A stretch of 25,411 nt of DNA, from the NCBI GenBank assembly GCA_902766675.1, contig CACXEN010000122.1, positions 1-25,411 of the forward strand, read 5' to 3'. The notes below the pieces were generated by a model. The model did no database searches. It saw only the letters and a program-made list of their open reading frames with translations, and had not been told where the DNA came from. Shown here one piece after another: positions 24,354-25,411 of this stretch (position 1 is the stretch's first letter; every line of letters starts with the position of its first letter). Origin of the DNA: an uncultured Erysipelotrichaceae bacterium (GTDB taxonomy: Bacteria; Bacillota_I; Bacilli_A; Erysipelotrichales; Erysipelotrichaceae). Position numbers and translations under genes: made by a program.

Positions 24354-24581
24354 AATTTCCTCCAAAATATAAAAGCGTCCTACTACAAGGACGCTTATTT
24401 GCGCGGTACCACCTTATTTCCCTATCAAGGGCTCTCAATTCACTGATAACGGTGTGTCACCGGTAATCTCTTTCGAGTACTGTTCAAAGGTAGTAATATG
24501 TATTCTTATCATTCTCTTTTCACCAACCAGAGAACTCTCTATATCTAAGGCATACATATCGTGTCCTTATCAAAACATTTC
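24354..24581 (-). promoter_or_regulatory. T-box leader controlling thrS (threonine specifier)
   Basis: tRNA-sensing riboswitch. The conserved T-box AAGGTGGTACCGCG is at 24415-24402, followed by a terminator with a 9 bp stem (24388-24396 with 24373-24381) and a T-rich run (24372-24362). Further upstream are the AGAGAG and GGTTGGTGAA-like parts of Stem I. The base of Stem I (AAGG with CCTT, then ATATGTAT with ATACATAT) leaves a loop TACTA holding ACT at 24494-24492, a Thr codon followed by A, as expected for a specifier. Uncharged tRNA-Thr should stabilise the antiterminator through the UGGU-NCCA pairing and allow thrS transcription. This fills the 263 bp between thrS and polC. Confidence 0.93.
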
Positions 24582-24587
24582 ATAATT

Positions 24588-24616
24588 GTTATACATTTTT
24601 ATGCTATTAAAGTCAA
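24588..24616 (-). promoter_or_regulatory. Promoter of the thrS T-box transcript
   Basis: TTGACT (24616-24611), 17 bases, then TATAAC (24593-24588): five of six matches in each hexamer. The start would be near 24581, just upstream of Stem I. The -35 abuts the polC stop codon at 24617-24619. Confidence 0.8.
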
Positions 24617-25411
24617 TCAGAATAACGACATTTGATTGCTTTCTTGTAGATCACTTAAGCATCCCATTTGATCTAGTTTTTTAATCAGTGTCGAAGATAA
24701 TTGTGTTCGCTTCATGATGTCTTCTTTTGAAAGGAATTCCCCTTCATTACGAGCATCTTCGATTGAATGCGCAACGTTTTCACCTAGACCATCAATAACC
24801 ACAAATGGCGGGATAATGACTTTATCATCATTTTCATCCTTCACAAATTCAATTGCTTTTGAGCGATATAAATCTACAGGTGCTAATTTAAATCCTCTTG
24901 CATATAATTCTTCGCATACTTCCAATGTATCGTATAAAGCTCTTTCTTTATTTGAAACTGGCTCTAAAGAATTCTTGTCATTCATACGCGTCATAATATT
25001 ATGCATACGCTCTCTAACAGCTTCAATTCCCTTAACCATTGTTTCAATTTCGAATGCATCACATCGCAATGATAAATATTGAATATAAAAGTTAATTGGT
25101 TCATGAACTTTATACCAAGCAATACGCATTGCCATCATTACATAGGCAACAGCGTGAGCTTTCGGGAACATATATTTAATCTTATTGCATGATTCAATAT
25201 ACCATTCAGGCACATTATGATCTTTCATTAATTGCATTTGTGAACCATTTAAACCACGACCTTTACGTACATCTTCCATGATGTTAAATGCATCCAGTGG
25301 TTCTAAATTCTTATCCAATAGATATGTCATGATATCATCACGACATCCAATAACTTCTCTTAATGGATGACCAGCACGAACTAAGTCTTGGGCATTTCCC
25401 TTCCATACATC
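24617..25411 (-). CDS. polC: DNA polymerase III alpha subunit, PolC type, 3' end only
   Basis: Replicative polymerase of Bacillota. The frame is open to the right edge, giving the last 264 residues; the 5' part (polymerase and exonuclease domains) lies outside. Recognisable PolC sequence: DVWKGNAQDLVRAG, REVIGCRDDIMTYLL, EPLDAFNIMEDVRKGRGL and KYMFPKAHAVAYVMMAMRIAWYK, followed by the C-terminal helix-hairpin-helix region (VIDGLGENVAHSIEDA, LIKKLDQMGCL). The last residues, QMSLF, form a sliding-clamp binding motif. Stop TGA at 24617-24619, followed by the thrS promoter. Confidence 0.96.
   Translation of the reverse strand, partial: DVWKGNAQDLVRAGHPLREVIGCRDDIMTYLLDKNLEPLDAFNIMEDVRKGRGLNGSQMQLMKDHNVPEWYIESCNKIKYMFPKAHAVAYVMMAMRIAWYKVHEPINFYIQYLSLRCDAFEIETMVKGIEAVRERMHNIMTRMNDKNSLEPVSNKERALYDTLEVCEELYARGFKLAPVDLYRSKAIEFVKDENDDKVIIPPFVVIDGLGENVAHSIEDARNEGEFLSKEDIMKRTQLSSTLIKKLDQMGCLSDLQESNQMSLF

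Noticed and set aside
1..25411. CRISPR arrays, tRNA or rRNA genes, insertion sequences, phage genes
   Set aside because: No spaced direct repeats, tRNA-like folds, transposase frames or terminal inverted repeats were found on reading both strands by eye; a tool scan could still find weak cases.

Overview
The window comes from a low-GC, anaerobic member of the Bacillota. PolC-type replication polymerase, a tRNA-dependent T-box leader in front of thrS, a nusB-xseA-xseB-ispA-dxs-recN gene order and a multi-subunit NAD-linked [FeFe]-hydrogenase all point there. The threonyl-tRNA synthetase without a TGS domain and the general gene content would suit a gut Erysipelotrichia-like organism, but this is inference from family knowledge, not from a database match. 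Almost all coding is on the minus strand.

Left block (1-7328, minus): a tightly packed operon nusB > xseA > xseB > ispA > dxs > recN > dinB (transcription runs right to left), covering transcription antitermination, exonuclease VII, isoprenoid precursor synthesis by the MEP route, and DNA repair and translesion synthesis. dinB runs off the left edge. The 49-58 bp gap to the divergent DUF5662 gene (7387-7947, plus) seems to hold two promoters laid over each other on opposite strands. Just after the DUF5662 gene lies a remnant of a second copy of its 3' end.

Middle block (8042-12390): guaB (IMP dehydrogenase) with a coupled small membrane protein on the minus strand, and proS with a coupled small membrane-anchored protein on the plus strand. 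They diverge from a 98 bp spacer with two well-formed, back-to-back promoters. A 14 bp perfect palindrome separates the plus-strand pair from the hydrogenase operon that converges on it.

Hydrogenase block (12389-22589, minus): a leader with a possible attenuator, a TM1266-family hydrogenase-associated regulator and a lipoprotein solute-binding protein, closed by a strong terminator. Then comes a second unit of 11 genes: an ABC permease coupled to the NuoE-like subunit (hndA), a DRTGG protein, an RsbW-like ATPase, an iron-sulfur protein with a degenerate hydrogenase domain, a second DRTGG protein, a PHP-domain protein, a GHKL ATPase, and hndB, hndC and hndD. The catalytic genes make an NAD(H)- and probably ferredoxin-linked hydrogenase. 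The genes inside the operon look like a sensing or regulatory module of unknown function, and the split ABC importer without its own ATPase is the least explained part.

Right block (22578-25411, minus): thrS under T-box control, and the 3' end of polC running off the right edge. No tRNA, rRNA, CRISPR array, insertion sequence or phage gene was seen. There is no gene-free stretch longer than about 265 bp; the longest is the thrS T-box leader.
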